In this document: positions 39,083 through 50,900 of the stretch, one piece after another | Position numbering within the stretch: the first letter of the stretch is position 1 | How the letters are laid out: each line of letters opens with the position of its first letter | Assembly: GCA_003117195.1 (NCBI GenBank) | Contig: BDSI01000106.1 | Span: 264,452 to 328,451 of the forward strand | Source: Eudorina sp. 2006-703-Eu-15 | Lineage: Eukaryota; Chlorophyta; Chlorophyceae; Chlamydomonadales; Volvocaceae | Reading direction: 5' to 3' | Length of the DNA stretch: 64,000 bases | Position numbers and translations under genes: made by a program | Notes under the pieces: model-generated | Told to the model about the DNA's origin: nothing | The model's input: the letters and a program-made list of their open reading frames with translations, nothing else | Databases searched by the model: none

Positions 39083-40522
39083 GGCTCCAATGGCTGCAGC
39101 TGCTGGACTAGCTGGACCAGGTAACCAGCATGAAAAGACATGCTAGACTAAACGGGGAAGTACGCAATCGCCACCATTGTCGGCAGGTGAGGCTTGGACA
39201 CCATGAGGGAAGGGAGGGAGGGAGGGAGGAGGGCTGTGGAGTTGCAGGAGACGGTAGGTTCTTTGGCGGTGGCTCTAGGGTGCTTTATGCTCTTGGGCGG
39301 TGTAGTGCTGTGCTGTTGCTGCCTGATTAGGCACCGTGGTGTGAGGGGCTGGGGGCGGAGTATAAGGTGGGAGGCGAGGGCACCTGGTCCATGGAGCTAT
39401 GTGGAGGCCCTTCCCTCAGTCTTGCTGCTTGATTTGTTGTGCCGTACACTGTATGATGACTTCTGAGAGAGGTGATGATGTGTCGTACCTTCCTTCTGAT
39501 GATATGGCAAAGGTAACATGACAACTCGGGTACGGCGGCAGTGCTCGTGAGCTTAATGCATCTCTCACTGCACAATTGTGCTGCCAACACTGTGGGGCCT
39601 GGCCGAGGAGCCTCCGTCCCCGCAACCACAAGGGACTGACTGACTGACAAGAATGTACGAGCCTTGGCTACACTGTAAGATCGGTCCGAAACATTGACGC
39701 CACCCAATCCCCGGTGTGCTTTACGCAGTCTAGTGCGCTTTAAATATTCACCGTCCATGTAAGACCCACTTCGGGTACGGTTGGCAATCACTGCACCTCT
39801 CATGCCCCTGAGCCCTGCCCCAGGCTACTGCCGTGGACACCTGTCACCCATCACGAGGTGTGGCGGTTCCAGTGGGTTGCACACGGGCTGTACCGAGCTT
39901 GCATCTCTGTCTGGGGACGTCCACTCCACAATTTCAAGTGGGCAGTGACACGGTAACGCCGTTGGTGTAGTTGGTGCTGTAGCAGTGGTGGCCCATGAGT
40001 CCACCACTCCTCTGCACTGGGTGTCACTACCACCAGTGGTGTCCCCAAGGGTGACGGCCAGTCCCTGCTGGTGACATATGCTGTTCTCGGCATCCCCAAA
40101 CTCTGTCACACGTCACAGCACCACAGCACCGGTGCCCATCCCGACCGTCCCAAGCCTTCACGTTTCAGCTGCGGACTCCTGCAGTCCATTGTCCGTACGT
40201 ATAAAACCACTGATTGCACGGGATATGAAATCCCCTCATTGCCCCACGTCCGGTCGCCACCGCTCCCTTCCTTATGTAAGACAGCGAAACCGCAAAAGAG
40301 AGTAACCCCCTCCCCACCCGGGAATTCCGTCCCCAACCGTCAAACCAACCCTCATGGTTCGTGCCCCTGCTCCCCCAGCCCCCCCTTTCCCAAGCCGCTC
40401 CCTCATGTCAATCAAGACAAGGTAATCACCCCCTCGCCCAGATCTGCTGACCAATGGCCCTCGCTACCGCCTGCCTTGCCCTCTCCCCCCTCGCCCGCCT
40501 CGCCTGCCTCCGCCGCCGTCAC

Positions 40523-40799
40523 TGTAACACGAGGCTTCGCACTGTACACAATACCATTACCTAACTGTGTAATTCCTACCTTCCGGTGTACTTCAGTTAC
40601 ACCTGTATTGCCAAGCGTACTGCCAGTACCTCTCGGCGTACCTCCCTGGAGACGCTCCGACACATCCACACTACTAAGTCCCTACCGTCAGCCATTCTCG
40701 GTATCTTTTGATACCACCTTTCAGGACTCGGGTAGTTGCTGACTATCGGGCGTTTCCGACCTTCAGTTCTTAGTACTCATTGTTAGATCGCGTCTTACA
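40523..40799 (+). repeat. 5' LTR of the chromovirus
   Basis: 277 bp, TG...CA ends, same sequence as 44219-44495. Confidence 0.95.
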
Positions 40800-40882
40800 G
40801 TGGTGCGAATTGATTCGAACTAGTTCGCGCCTCTATCTTACGTTCATTTGATCCCTTCTTTTAACTTTTAACTTAAGTCTCA

Positions 40883-43800
40883 ATGGAGCTGGCGCCGACG
40901 CAAGCCAACTCGGACGTCATCAGTTTTTTCTGATATCTCCGTTCGCTCTCGACGAGGCGCGCCGAATTGTTTCTGCGTAACTTATCGTCAGTATCGCCTA
41001 GCATCTTACAGTTCTGTTGGCGCCGGCGGCACAAGCCCCGGGACAGCCCATCGCGCCATCCGGCCGCACCTCGCCCAGCTCTAAACCAAACGATCAAGCT
41101 AACGGGCTTTCGAACAATCAAAATATTGCATCTTAAAATAACGTGCAAAATCCATTTAGCGGTTCGCCGGACTCGGCAACTTTCACCAACACTCATCCGG
41201 CCCCTCACACAACCTGCGCTATTCCAAACGCACACTCGGAGCATGGTCTCCGGCCGGCATCCATGACCGCGCCTCAGGACTTAACTGTGTCTCCCGACAC
41301 AAAGTCTTTTCGCCCCAGCAGCGATTGGCATGTTGAGTTTGAAAGCATCCTGGTAGGCAGCAACGGGTCGCCAGGCCACACTTGATGCTGCCGGTAACAA
41401 TGAAGGTACCAATGCTCGCTGTGCACATATGCGTCCCCCACACGCTTATACTTTAAACACAATCTCACAGGACTGCACGTCTGGGCTAATGCACCATACA
41501 GCCAGCTCTGTTATTGGATTCTGCATTACAGACGCTGCAAAACCCTTAGTCCGTTCGAAAAGCACGCAAACATTCCAGGTGGGGAGGTAAACGCGGGTGT
41601 GGCCGCAATGCAAGCCATCTGCGCCCCATTGGCACACCACACCACGCCAGGAATAATGGGCGTTCGACGGGCCATAAAAAAAATGCCCCGGGCATGCTCT
41701 TCGTGGTAAGAGAGGTACAGAACGATACCCATCCACCTACCCAATCTGCCAATCCACCGGGGCCATACATAGCCCCTCCCCAAGTTCCGACTTCACCTCA
41801 CTTGTGTATGGCACCAGCCACAGAGCCCACCGAGCCCACCGTACAACTACCTCATTCCGATCTCATTCCAGCAGCCCAAGACACGGATTTAGTGAAAGAA
41901 TACCAAGCGGTTTTTGAGCCCATCAGCGGCGTCACACCGTCGACACGGAGCCTAATGCTAAACCTGTTTCCTCCCGAATGTACAGGCTATCTCCTCAAGA
42001 AACAACTGAAATTCCAAAACAAATTGAGCAATTACTCAAACTCGGCCTTATGCAGCCTTCGTCCTCGCCTTGGAGAGCACCGGTCCTCTTCGCCGCAAAG
42101 AAAGATGGCGGTCTGCGAATGTGCACTGACTATCGACACTTAAATAAAGTCACAATTAAAAATCGCTACCCTAAATATATTGAACGCAGAGGATCTTTTC
42201 GATGCCCTGCAAGGTTCGACGGTCGTCTCATCGATCGACCTACCGCCGTCGGGTTATCATCAAATTAAAATCAATAGAAGATAGGCACAAAACCGCCTTT
42301 CGCACACCATTTGGGCACTACGAATTCCTCGTCCTAAGTAAGGGCCTCGCGAACGCACCACCGACTTTTCAAGCAGTAATGAACTCAGTGTTCCAACCGT
42401 ACATTGACAAATTTGTCCTTGTATACCTGGACGACATCATCGTCTTCAGTAAATCGCCGACGGAACATTTACAGCACCCCCGACTCGTGCTCGACACCCT
42501 AAAACGGGAGAAGCTGAACAACAGCTCGCGTTTGATGGGGTTAAAGATGCGCTTACAAACGCGCCAATTTTAGCATTCCCGGACGTCACGAAACCCTTCG
42601 AGGTTATCAGCGACGCATACATCCTTGCCAGGCACGGGAGCAGTTCTCATCCAAGGAGGACGTCCTGTCGCCTACACTAGCGCTAAATTCTCCCAAGCAG
42701 AGAGAAGCGAGACCACTACTGAACAGAAACTCCTTGGCGTAATCCAAGCCCTTAAGCAATGACGTTGCTATCTGGAAGGCCTACCTACTACATTAATAAC
42801 CGACCATAACCCTAACACCTTCCTGGATTCCCAGAAAAGCCTGTCGAAAATCTCTCGCCGTCAGATTCGTTGGCTCGCGTATCTGCAGTGCTTCATCTGC
42901 ACATGGGAATACCGTCAAGGAAGAGTGAATGTCACTGATCCGCTGAGCCGATTCACAGCAACGGTACTGGCTGCCCACGTACGGCAGCGGTACACGATGC
43001 AATCTACCCTACCCGATGAAATGCTGGAGGCGTACACACTCAATCCGTACTTTACGGATGCAAACACATTGTCGAAACATGGCGTCCGGTATGACCGCGA
43101 TGGTCACTACCGCCGAATTATGTCGTTCGATAGGTATGACCGTGATGGTCACTACCATCAAAATGGCTGTCTAGGTTGTGCCTGATCATCACAACCTCCG
43201 CACCCGAATACTACAAGAGCATCACAACTGCCTTTACTCCGGTCACTGGGGTGTAGATCGCACCCTGGTACTTATACGCCGTGAGTTCTGGTGGCCACAT
43301 ATTACCGCCGACGTGGGACGCCACGTCGCGGCTTGCTCACGGGTTTTCTACATACAGCCACTCCAGATCCCCGGGCATGTCTGGAGAAGTGTGTCGATAG
43401 ATGCATCTCATTATCACACACCACAACGACACAATAACCACAACGCCATGGGCACGTTTGTAGACCGCCTGACCAAGATGGTTCGGGTGGGCCCCTACAA
43501 CCGAAAACGTCACAGCTGAGGATCTTGCCCAGTTGTACATCGACAATGTTTTTCGCCACCACGGGCTCCCCGAAGAGGTGATCTCTGACAGGGGGCCACA
43601 GTTCATCAGCAACTTCTGGAAAGAAGTCCTCAAAATCACCGGCACACAACAGCGGCTATCATCAGCGTACCACCCGCAAACCGATGGGCAAACAGAGCGA
43701 ATGCACAGGGTTCTTGAGGAAATCCTGCGCAACTACGTGAATCCTGCTCAAGATGACTGGGATTCCAAGCTCTCCATGGTCGAATTCGCAATCAACAATA

Positions 43801-44185
43801 CATACCAGGCCTCCATCAAAGCAACACCGTTCGAACTGAACTACTGCCGTACGCCCCGTTTGCCTGCCCTCCTGGGCATGGAGACACACGTTCCCGCCGC
43901 ACAGAAATTCTGTGACGACATGAAGAACAACCTTAAGAGGGCTAAGCAGTTCATTGCTAAGGCACAGGACTATTACAAAAAGTACGCCGACCAAGACCGG
44001 CGTGGGATGGATATGGACCCGAGCACAATTCATGGGAGCCCGAACACAACATCACACCATCCGCCATCGATGAGTACTGGGCTACCCATCCAAAACCTGA
44101 AAACCCCGCACAACGCCAAGACATCCCACAACCCAAACCACAACCCAGAATGCTGACACGCGGCAAACGCGCCCGCAACACATAG
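40883..44185 (+). pseudogene. Broken Gag-Pol of the chromovirus
   Basis: The order is Gag remnants (40883-41400), reverse transcriptase (about 41960-42530), RNase H (42540-42960), integrase (43180-43950) and a chromodomain remnant (about 44020-44185). RT is legible across three frames: [35 protein letters not shown] and the catalytic VLVYLDDIIVFSK. The RT thumb/connection is deleted between 42520 and 42540. RNase H shows LITDHNPNTFLDS and WEYRQGRVNVTDPLSRF. The integrase zinc region and core (VISDRGPQFISNFW, SAYHPQTDGQTERMHRV) are well preserved. WEPEHNITPSAIDEYW is the end of a chromodomain, which typically targets such elements to heterochromatin. Multiple frameshifts mean it cannot act alone. 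Confidence 0.9.
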
Positions 44186-44218
44186 CTCACAGGGACTCTC
44201 GCTCCAGGTGGGGAGGAC

Positions 44219-44495
44219 TGTAACACGAGGCTTCGCACTGTACACAATACCATTACCTAACTGTGTAATTCCTACCTTCCGGTGTACTTCAGTTACACCT
44301 GTATTGCCAAGCGTACTGCCAGTACCTCTCGGCGTACCTCCCTGGAGACGCTCCGACACATCCACACTACTAAGTCCCTACCGTCAGCCATTCTCGGTAT
44401 CTTTTGATACCACCTTTCAGGACTCGGGTAGTTGCTGACTATCGGGCGTTTCCGACCTTCAGTTCTTAGTACTCATTGTTAGATCGCGTCTTACA
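44219..44495 (+). repeat. 3' LTR of the chromovirus
   Basis: 277 bp, same sequence as the 5' LTR. Followed by the GTCAC target duplication. Confidence 0.95.
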
Positions 44496-44753
44496 GTCAC
44501 CACCCCGACCGCTGCCGCCGCTGCGGCTGCCACCCCGGCCCCCTCCCCGCCCTCTTCCCCCGAGCTCGCGGAACAACCGTCTTCCGTGAACGCGAGATAC
44601 AGCCAATGAAAACTATTAACGTTTGTAGGCGAATTCGCAAGTATTGCTATGTTGACGCTCCACGACTGAGTTTGTCTCAATTGTACGGCAAGTCCGTAGC
44701 GAAGGTCAACTTCATGACAACTGAGCCGTCTTAGTGCCGAAGTCCATATTGCA

Positions 44754-45625
44754 CCATTTTTGGGGCTGTGGGGTGGCACAAGCGGTTGTCGCACAGATCG
44801 AGGCAAGGCTAGGGGTGAGCCTTCAAAGGCAGCAGGTGTGGCTCGCAACGCCCCCCGTGGGTGTGCAACAGTGTGTCTGGGACGTTGTCGTCGTGGCGGC
44901 AACCAGTGCCATGGAAACGGGCCGGCGAGCCCTGAGGGCCGACAGGTCCAGGAACGCGGGCGGGATCGCGCGGTCCTTAGGGGACGCTGAAGGGCTAGCC
45001 GCCCGGCGGGCAGTGGCAGACTTTTGGAGCCGGCTCTACGACTTCGCTGAGCTGGGAGTCCCAGTGAAAGGGTGGTCAACGGTGGGGGCTACACACCCGA
45101 TCCTGAAAGTGCAGGACGGTCGTCTTGTGTGCCGAGGCCCGGTTCCGTCAGGCCAGGATTCTTAAGCCCTGTAGGTACTCTGTCGGAATAGACCGTGGGT
45201 GGTCAGGGCACTGACGCCCAGTGGAGCTATCGCTAGGTGTGGGCGGTTTTTTCGGCCCAGTGGGACCGTACGGGCAGGCCCCTGAATGGTGACTCGCGAG
45301 CCCCCGTGGCCTTCCAAGACTACGGGCCACCGCTGGAGAAGTGACCCCGCCTTGGTGGGGGTGCGTGGTGGTTCGCTAATAGGGGCGCGCGCCCTGGTGG
45401 CTAACTCCCCCTGAGCGGGCTTTATCCCTTGCCATGGTTGGTTCTCAGGAACGGGGTGGTTCCCTGGTAGTGTGGGCCCGGGGAGTGTTTCGGTGCACTT
45501 GGGGAGCCTGTCCGGAGCGCCATGGTGGCGTTAGTTCATTTAGGCAGTGTATGGTGAGGAAGCCTCGGCTGTCGCCGGGGCTGTCACCGATGACCCGCGG
45601 GGTCCGCTGTAACATCCTAATAATA
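44754..45625 (+). mobile_element. 5'-truncated LINE with zf-RVT C-terminus
   Basis: Flanked by ATATTGCA duplications (44746-44753 and 45626-45633); the empty site is at about 15373 in unit 1. The 5' end starts inside ORF2 and the 3' end is CCGCTGTAACATCC plus a TAATAATAAT tail, as expected for target-primed reverse transcription. The open frame to 45165 reads HHFWGCGVAQAVVAQIEARL, then RRAVADFWSRLYDF and RGPVPSGQDS. This is the end of the reverse-transcriptase zinc-binding region and C-terminal tail of an L1-clade element. The remaining ~460 bases are 3' UTR. Confidence 0.85.
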
Positions 45626-45881
45626 ATATTGCAAATGTTCTTCTGTTGATGGACTGGAACGCATTCAAAGAGTACGCCGAGCACACGTTGGGCCTGACAC
45701 TGCTGAGCTTCAACCAATAGGGTCACGCTATTTACGGCAACAGGTCTTCAAGGAAAGCGGGTACCAATACTTGCGAAAGCGGAATCTGGGCGCATTGCAG
45801 ACAGCAACTTGGCCTGCAAGACCCGCGAACGCCACTCACGCGTAAGGAAAACAAGAGCAGCTTGTCAGACTTGACGCAGAG

Positions 45882-46427
45882 ATGAACGTAACATTTTTCG
45901 CGGTGCTTTGGTGCTTTGGCGTTGGCTGGTATGACGCCTGGGCGCCTGACGTCGTTGGCGCGGTGGTCATCGCGTCCAGCGAGGGGGAGGCCATGGCAAA
46001 ATTACGAGAGCAGCTGGCAGGTTGCCTGGATGGGGAGGACCTGCCGCCACAGTGGAACGGACAGGCTACCCAGGAGAAGGCCGAAGCACTCTTGCAGGAG
46101 TGTGCCCCCGGAGACTACCCAAGGCCAGTCTCGAAACGCGTGGTCACCCTCACCATTTCATACGAGCGGACAGAGAGGTGAGCTTGTGACGCGCGCGTTT
46201 TGTCCGGTCCCCAGATGTGTCGCTGGGTTGGCGTCTGGGGTGCACATGTTGCTATCTGGGGTGCACACTGCAGGCACAGGTGGATGAATTGGACTGGGCC
46301 ACATGGATAGGACCTCGTACACAGCCCATCCTGCAAGCTGTCAACTCTTGGCCTTGCTTGTGTTTGTAGGTTCAAGCCCATGCCGAGTTCCCAGCAGCAC
46401 AGCAGCATACCCCTTACCTGGGCTTAA
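45882..46427 (+). CDS. Small two-exon gene of unknown function
   Basis: Exons 45882-46177 and 46370-46427 (donor AG|GTGAGC, acceptor TTTGTAG|G) give 117 residues. It starts MNVTFFAVLWCFGVGWYDAW, then VVGAVVIASSEGEAMAKLRE, and ends ERTERFKPMPSSQQHSSIPL plus TWA. A TGTAA about 85 bases after the stop fits the green-algal poly(A) signal. The hydrophobic N-terminus could be a signal or anchor; the middle is a charged helix. No family is recognised. The duplication junction falls at its sixth codon: unit 1 keeps only MNVTF before a stop (15642-15659). The model rests on splice-site and poly(A) logic, not homology. Confidence 0.45.
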
Positions 46428-47142
46428 GGTTCTGTTGTGCAAGCTCACCTTTCTGGTTGCACTTGTGCGTGCATTAAGTAGTGTTTAATACCGGCTACAT
46501 GTGGAGTCCCAAGTGTAATCCGTGCTATCCCTGTATGTGGACTCAGGCTATTGATATCAAACCTGCTCATATCGACCTTGCCACCCGGACCCACACCGCT
46601 CTCCCCCATGTGACCGCCCGGACCCAAGAGCATCTCCCAAGTCGGCAGTGGAGAGGAGCTTGGGGCTGCGGCAGTACCTTATCTTCCCCCTCCGTTGTGG
46701 ACACTTACATAGGGAGGCATAGAGGCAGGAGGGCGAGAGTGGTGGCTTTGTAGCTCCTTGACGAGGCAGATAGTCGTACATCCGGATGTAGACGCAATGC
46801 ACGTCCTCTACTATGTTATGCTTCTATCCTAACGTAGTAGGAGGACGTGCACTGCGTCTCCTTGGTTAAGCGTTCATGGGGTCTACTTAGCCGCGGAAAG
46901 CATGCTGCAGGCTGTTCAGAGCAGCCTGGTTTGTTGCAATAAGACTGTATCCAATTTCGGAATTGAGATTTGAGGCAAGGTAGCTGTTTGTACTTGAGAC
47001 TTTCCTCATGGGTTGCGCTTAGTGCTCCGCTGTGTTCTGGCTCGGGGCTGGTGCGCTTGGAGTCTAAAACTGCCCCCTCACGGGGACATTGGGCTCCCGG
47101 CCCCATGCGGACCTAAAAGCACAGCTGGCTGAGACCACCCAC
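46428..47142. other. Intergenic tract with one hairpin repeat
   Basis: No gene recognised. It contains the hairpin at 46791-46858. Confidence 0.5.
46791..46858. repeat. 68-bp hairpin (MITE remnant?)
   Basis: Arms of 28-29 bases (GACGCAATGCACGTCCTCTA..., reverse at 46830-46858) with an 11-base loop and few mismatches. Confidence 0.75.
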
Positions 47143-47279
47143 CTCCCTGAGCACGGGCCGTGTTATCATCCACACCTTCACAGGCGGCACCTCAGGCGGC
47201 ACCTCAGGCGGCACCTCCACAGCTCAAGTAATGCACAACCATCCATGTGTGGATGATAACACAGCACGTGCTCAGGGAG
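47143..47279. mobile_element. 137-bp MITE-like element
   Basis: 33-bp terminal inverted repeats (47143-47175 and 47247-47279; CTCCCTGAGCACGGGCCGTG against its complement, two mismatches) flank three AGGCGGCACCTC units. No coding capacity. A target duplication is not clear. Confidence 0.75.
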
Positions 47280-47568
47280 ACGTGTGAATCTTATCGTCTC
47301 AGGCCCCCACCGCTTCAATCGCTGTAAACCCCAACCAGGTTACTTGACATACACCCAAGCACATACCCCGCGGGTGCTTTGCCCGGGGAGTAGGATCCGG
47401 GGGACCCTTGGGGGGACTTTCGGCATGTGGGCCGCAACCCGCTTCCAAAAGCAGAACCTGACCCAAAACAACCAGAGTCAAGCCGGGCCCGTGCGGCCTT
47501 TCATTGCAAGAGAAGCCGTACCGTACGACAGGGGACCCACGGGGCGCCACAATGTTGACCCCATCACT

Positions 47569-47700
47569 GTTGACTGTGAGCTGGAATGCCACGAATTTGT
47601 GGATGTTCTTGAAGACTGTACCGCCCCACATGACTGCCCGTACAATGGACAAGAAGTTGTCGTCCAGGATGATGATGTCGACTGCTTCCTTGGCGCCCTT
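47569..47700 (-). pseudogene. Fragment of a P-type Ca2+-ATPase (PMCA/ACA type)
   Basis: The minus-strand frame reads [20 protein letters not shown], then AVMWGGTVFKNIHKFVAFQL and TVN. This corresponds to the conserved [34 protein letters not shown] block of plasma-membrane-type calcium pumps, where the hinge meets transmembrane helix 5. Sequence on either side is not pump-like, so only one exon-sized piece is present. Substitutions such as GR to GG and S to H fit a decaying copy. It may be a retained exon of a gene shuffled by rearrangement. Confidence 0.7.
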
Positions 47701-47983
47701 GGAGCACGGCCGAAGTCCAGGGTATATGACCCCTGTAAACCCCAACATCGTCGGATTCCCGGTACGCTTTCGAAGGCTCGCCGTGCTTTCATGAATCAGC
47801 CATCCGAGGCAACACCGATTGGGGTTTGGGGGGTTTCCACGCCGTTTCAAGTGAGCCGCGATACCGTCAAAAGCCGTTGAGATGCAGTATAGCCAGCCGC
47901 TGGTGGCCATAAGGTCCGCACCGGGCGCCTCTACCACTGCCAGAGCCACCGACGCCGCCGCTCGTCGGCCACCCTCCTGCCTG

Positions 47984-50900
47984 TCAGTCGCCCCTGCGCA
48001 GTGGACACTGCGACCCCTGCGCACTCCCAAGGACGGCGCCCGACCCCCGCCTCAGTGGCCGTCCTCTGCATTCCCAGAGTCCGGTTGGTGTGCTGCTAGC
48101 AGCGCGGCGCGGGTGCCCCCACACCCCCCCGTACGTACGTAAAACCCAAACCCAAATCGCACGCACGGGGTTTCCCCCCCCCACCACCACTCCCCCTAAA
48201 CGCTGCCACCTTATCGCAACACTTCGGTCGCCCCCATGCCTCTCTCGCCCCAGCTGGGTTGACCAACCGTCGGAAAGGCCGCAGTGGTTCCCCAACCCAG
48301 GCTCCAGTAGCCGTCCGCTCGTCCCCTCACCCCCACCCCCACCCGCTGACAGGTGGACCTCACTACCGCCGGCCTCGCCCTCTCCCCCCTTGCCCGCCTC
48401 GCCTACCTCCACCGCCACCAGCACCCCGACCGCCGCCGCGGCCGCCACCCCGACCGCCCCGACCCCCGCCGCCGCCACCCCGCCCCCCGCCCCGTCCTCT
48501 TCCCCGCCCCCAAAGCCCCCGCCCTCGTCACCGCCGAACCCGCCTCTCCCCCGGTCTCCGAAACCGCCATCACCGCCGCCGCCGCCGCCCCGTCCGCGGC
48601 CGCCTCTCCTGCCGCCGCCGCCGCCGCCGCCACGGCCGCCCCCGCCGCGCGGTATGAACGAAACCTCCCGACTGCCGCCCAACCGTCGCGACGGCGCCGA
48701 TTGCGGCTCCGAAGCCAACCGGTCCGCCAACGGCTGATTGAGCCGCTCCGCAAGTGACTCCCCCCGCCGGAAGGCCTCCGCCGCGGCGGCGTCGCGTGCC
48801 TCGTACATGCTCGGCCCGTTGCCGCCGCCGCTGCCGCCAGGGACCTGCTTCCTGGGCCGCTTGGCGGGGCCCTCCGGGTCGGCCCGTCGGTCCGGCAGCC
48901 GCTTGCTGTTGGGTTTGCGGCGGTCGCGCGCCTCCGCCGGCCGCTCGTCCATCTCGTCCAAGCTGTCGGCGCCGTCGTCGTTGCCGCCGTCGCTGTCGTC
49001 GTCGCCGTCGTCCGAGCCGGACAGCACCTCCTGTAGAGCAGACAAACACACGGCGGGTTTCTTATATAAACACAGGCAAACACAAACACGATTGGGTGAC
49101 GTCATCGGACGCATGCCGGGATCTGTTGGGCCCTGCCGTGTCTGTCGCACCTCGCGCAGCCCCACCCCCTCCCCGACCCCCCCAACCCCGCCCCTGCCGA
49201 CGGCCCCCCCCTCCCCCCTCGCCGGGCTGGGTGTGTCTGGACTGCTTCTTATAAACCCCCTCCCCCCCCGCGCGCGCCCCCGTGCCCCACCTGGAAATGT
49301 TCTCGCAGCAGGTCCTCCTGCGCCTTCTTCTCCCTGGCCGCGTTGGGGTGCAGCAGTCGGTACTCCTCCGCCTCCTCGTCGATCGCAAAGTCCGGGTCCT
49401 CGAACAGCGCCGAGAAGCGAGAGTCCGCCAGAGGGTTGGCGGCGGCGGCGGCGGCGCGCTGGCTGCCCGCCGGGCCGGCGGCGGCGGCAGCGGAGCCGTC
49501 GCCGTCCGCCGCCGCCGCCGCGGCGGCGACGGCGCCCTCTGCCATGAGCCGTGCCGCGACCTTCGTGTTAACCTGGAGGACAAAACGAGCAGAGGCGGGT
49601 TGGCAAAAGGGGGGGTGGTACGTTGAACGAAGGCGGGTTGGCGAAAGGGGGAGTGGGACGTTGAACGAAGGCGGGTTGGCGAAAGGGAGTAAAGGAATCC
49701 GGAGCGGATTTGGAGGGGGAGAGAGAGAGAGAGGAGGCGGGAATCCGGACCCGTGGCGCGGTCACCAAAGAAGGGGGGGCCCGTCTCCGCCGACCAGGCG
49801 GTCTCAGAGCTGGCACCCAGTCACCCGGGCTCAGTAAACAGCCATCACAGCAGCGCACCTTTGGCAGCTTCCTGATGAGGGAGATGCGCGACTTGCGCTC
49901 CTCGTCCATCTTCTTGGCGATGCGCTGCTGCCGGTAGGTCTCGTAGGCGAAGGGGTCCATCAGGGACTTGGCCTTGGCGTACAGCCTGAGGGATAGGGAG
50001 GGGAGGGGTGGGGTGGTAGGAATGGATGGGGTTGGGTGGGGTGCCTTGGAAGGTTACGGCCCCAGAACCGAAGCCGGGCGCGGTGCGAGTGAGGTGGTGG
50101 GGGGGCGCCGTCGCGGGGCGATGCCGCCTGGGGGCTCCCCCAATTGGAGTCGGGGCTAGGGTCAGTGAGCGGCAGGGCGGCCGCGACCCACACCCGTACA
50201 CCTGTGCGGCAACCCCCTCCCCGCCCCGCAGCAGCGCAGTATAAATACGTCTACCAAAAATCCTATACCCTCCCCACACACACCTGTTGTCCACAAAGAA
50301 GCCGTGCATGTAGGCCCTCAGCAGCGAGGTCCCCAGCAGGTGGTCCAGCCCCAGCCGGGTCAGGTCCGCCCGCGTCACGAACCGGTAGTCGTCGTACACC
50401 GTCGGCGCCGCCTCCGCCAGCTCCTCCGTGAGGCCCTCCAGGTGGGAGCACCAGCGGGGGGCGGGGCCCAGGGAGGGCACGAAGTAGCCGTGCATGTGGG
50501 GGCTGTCGTTGGCCACCATGATGAGGCCTGGAGACGGGCGGAGGCGGGGGAGGAGGGGGGGAGGGCGAGGGGGGAGGTGGAAGTGGGGAGGGGCGGTTAT
50601 CGGTGGTTATCGGTTTGTTGCTCTTTTGCGGTTTCGCTGTCTTTATTGACAAAAGGGGGGGGAAGGAGGGGTAGGGGGAGGGGGAGGGGGAGNNNNNNNN
50701 NNNNNNNNNNNNNNNNNNNNNNNNNNNNNNNNNNNNNNNNNNNNNNNNNNNNNNNNNNNNNNNNNNNNNNNNNNNNNNNNNNNNNNNNNNNNNNNNNNNN
50801 NNNNNNNNNNNNNNNNNNNNNNNNNNNNNNNNNNNNNNNNNNNNNNNNNNNNNNNNNNNNNNNNNNNNNNNNNNNNNNNNNNNNNNNNNNNNNNNNNNNN

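Larger units (their letters stand above)
40523..44495 (+). mobile_element. Ty3/Gypsy chromovirus insertion, non-autonomous
   Basis: 277-bp LTRs (TGTAAC...CTTACA) at both ends are identical by eye, flanked by GTCAC duplications (40518-40522, 44496-44500). The single GTCAC empty site is at 15022-15026. The primer-binding site at 40801 (TGGTGCGAATTGATTCGAAC) is complementary to a tRNA 3' end with T-arm and CCA. A polypurine tract GGTGGGGAGGA precedes the 3' LTR. The ~4.0-kb length is short for a chromovirus. Confidence 0.95.
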
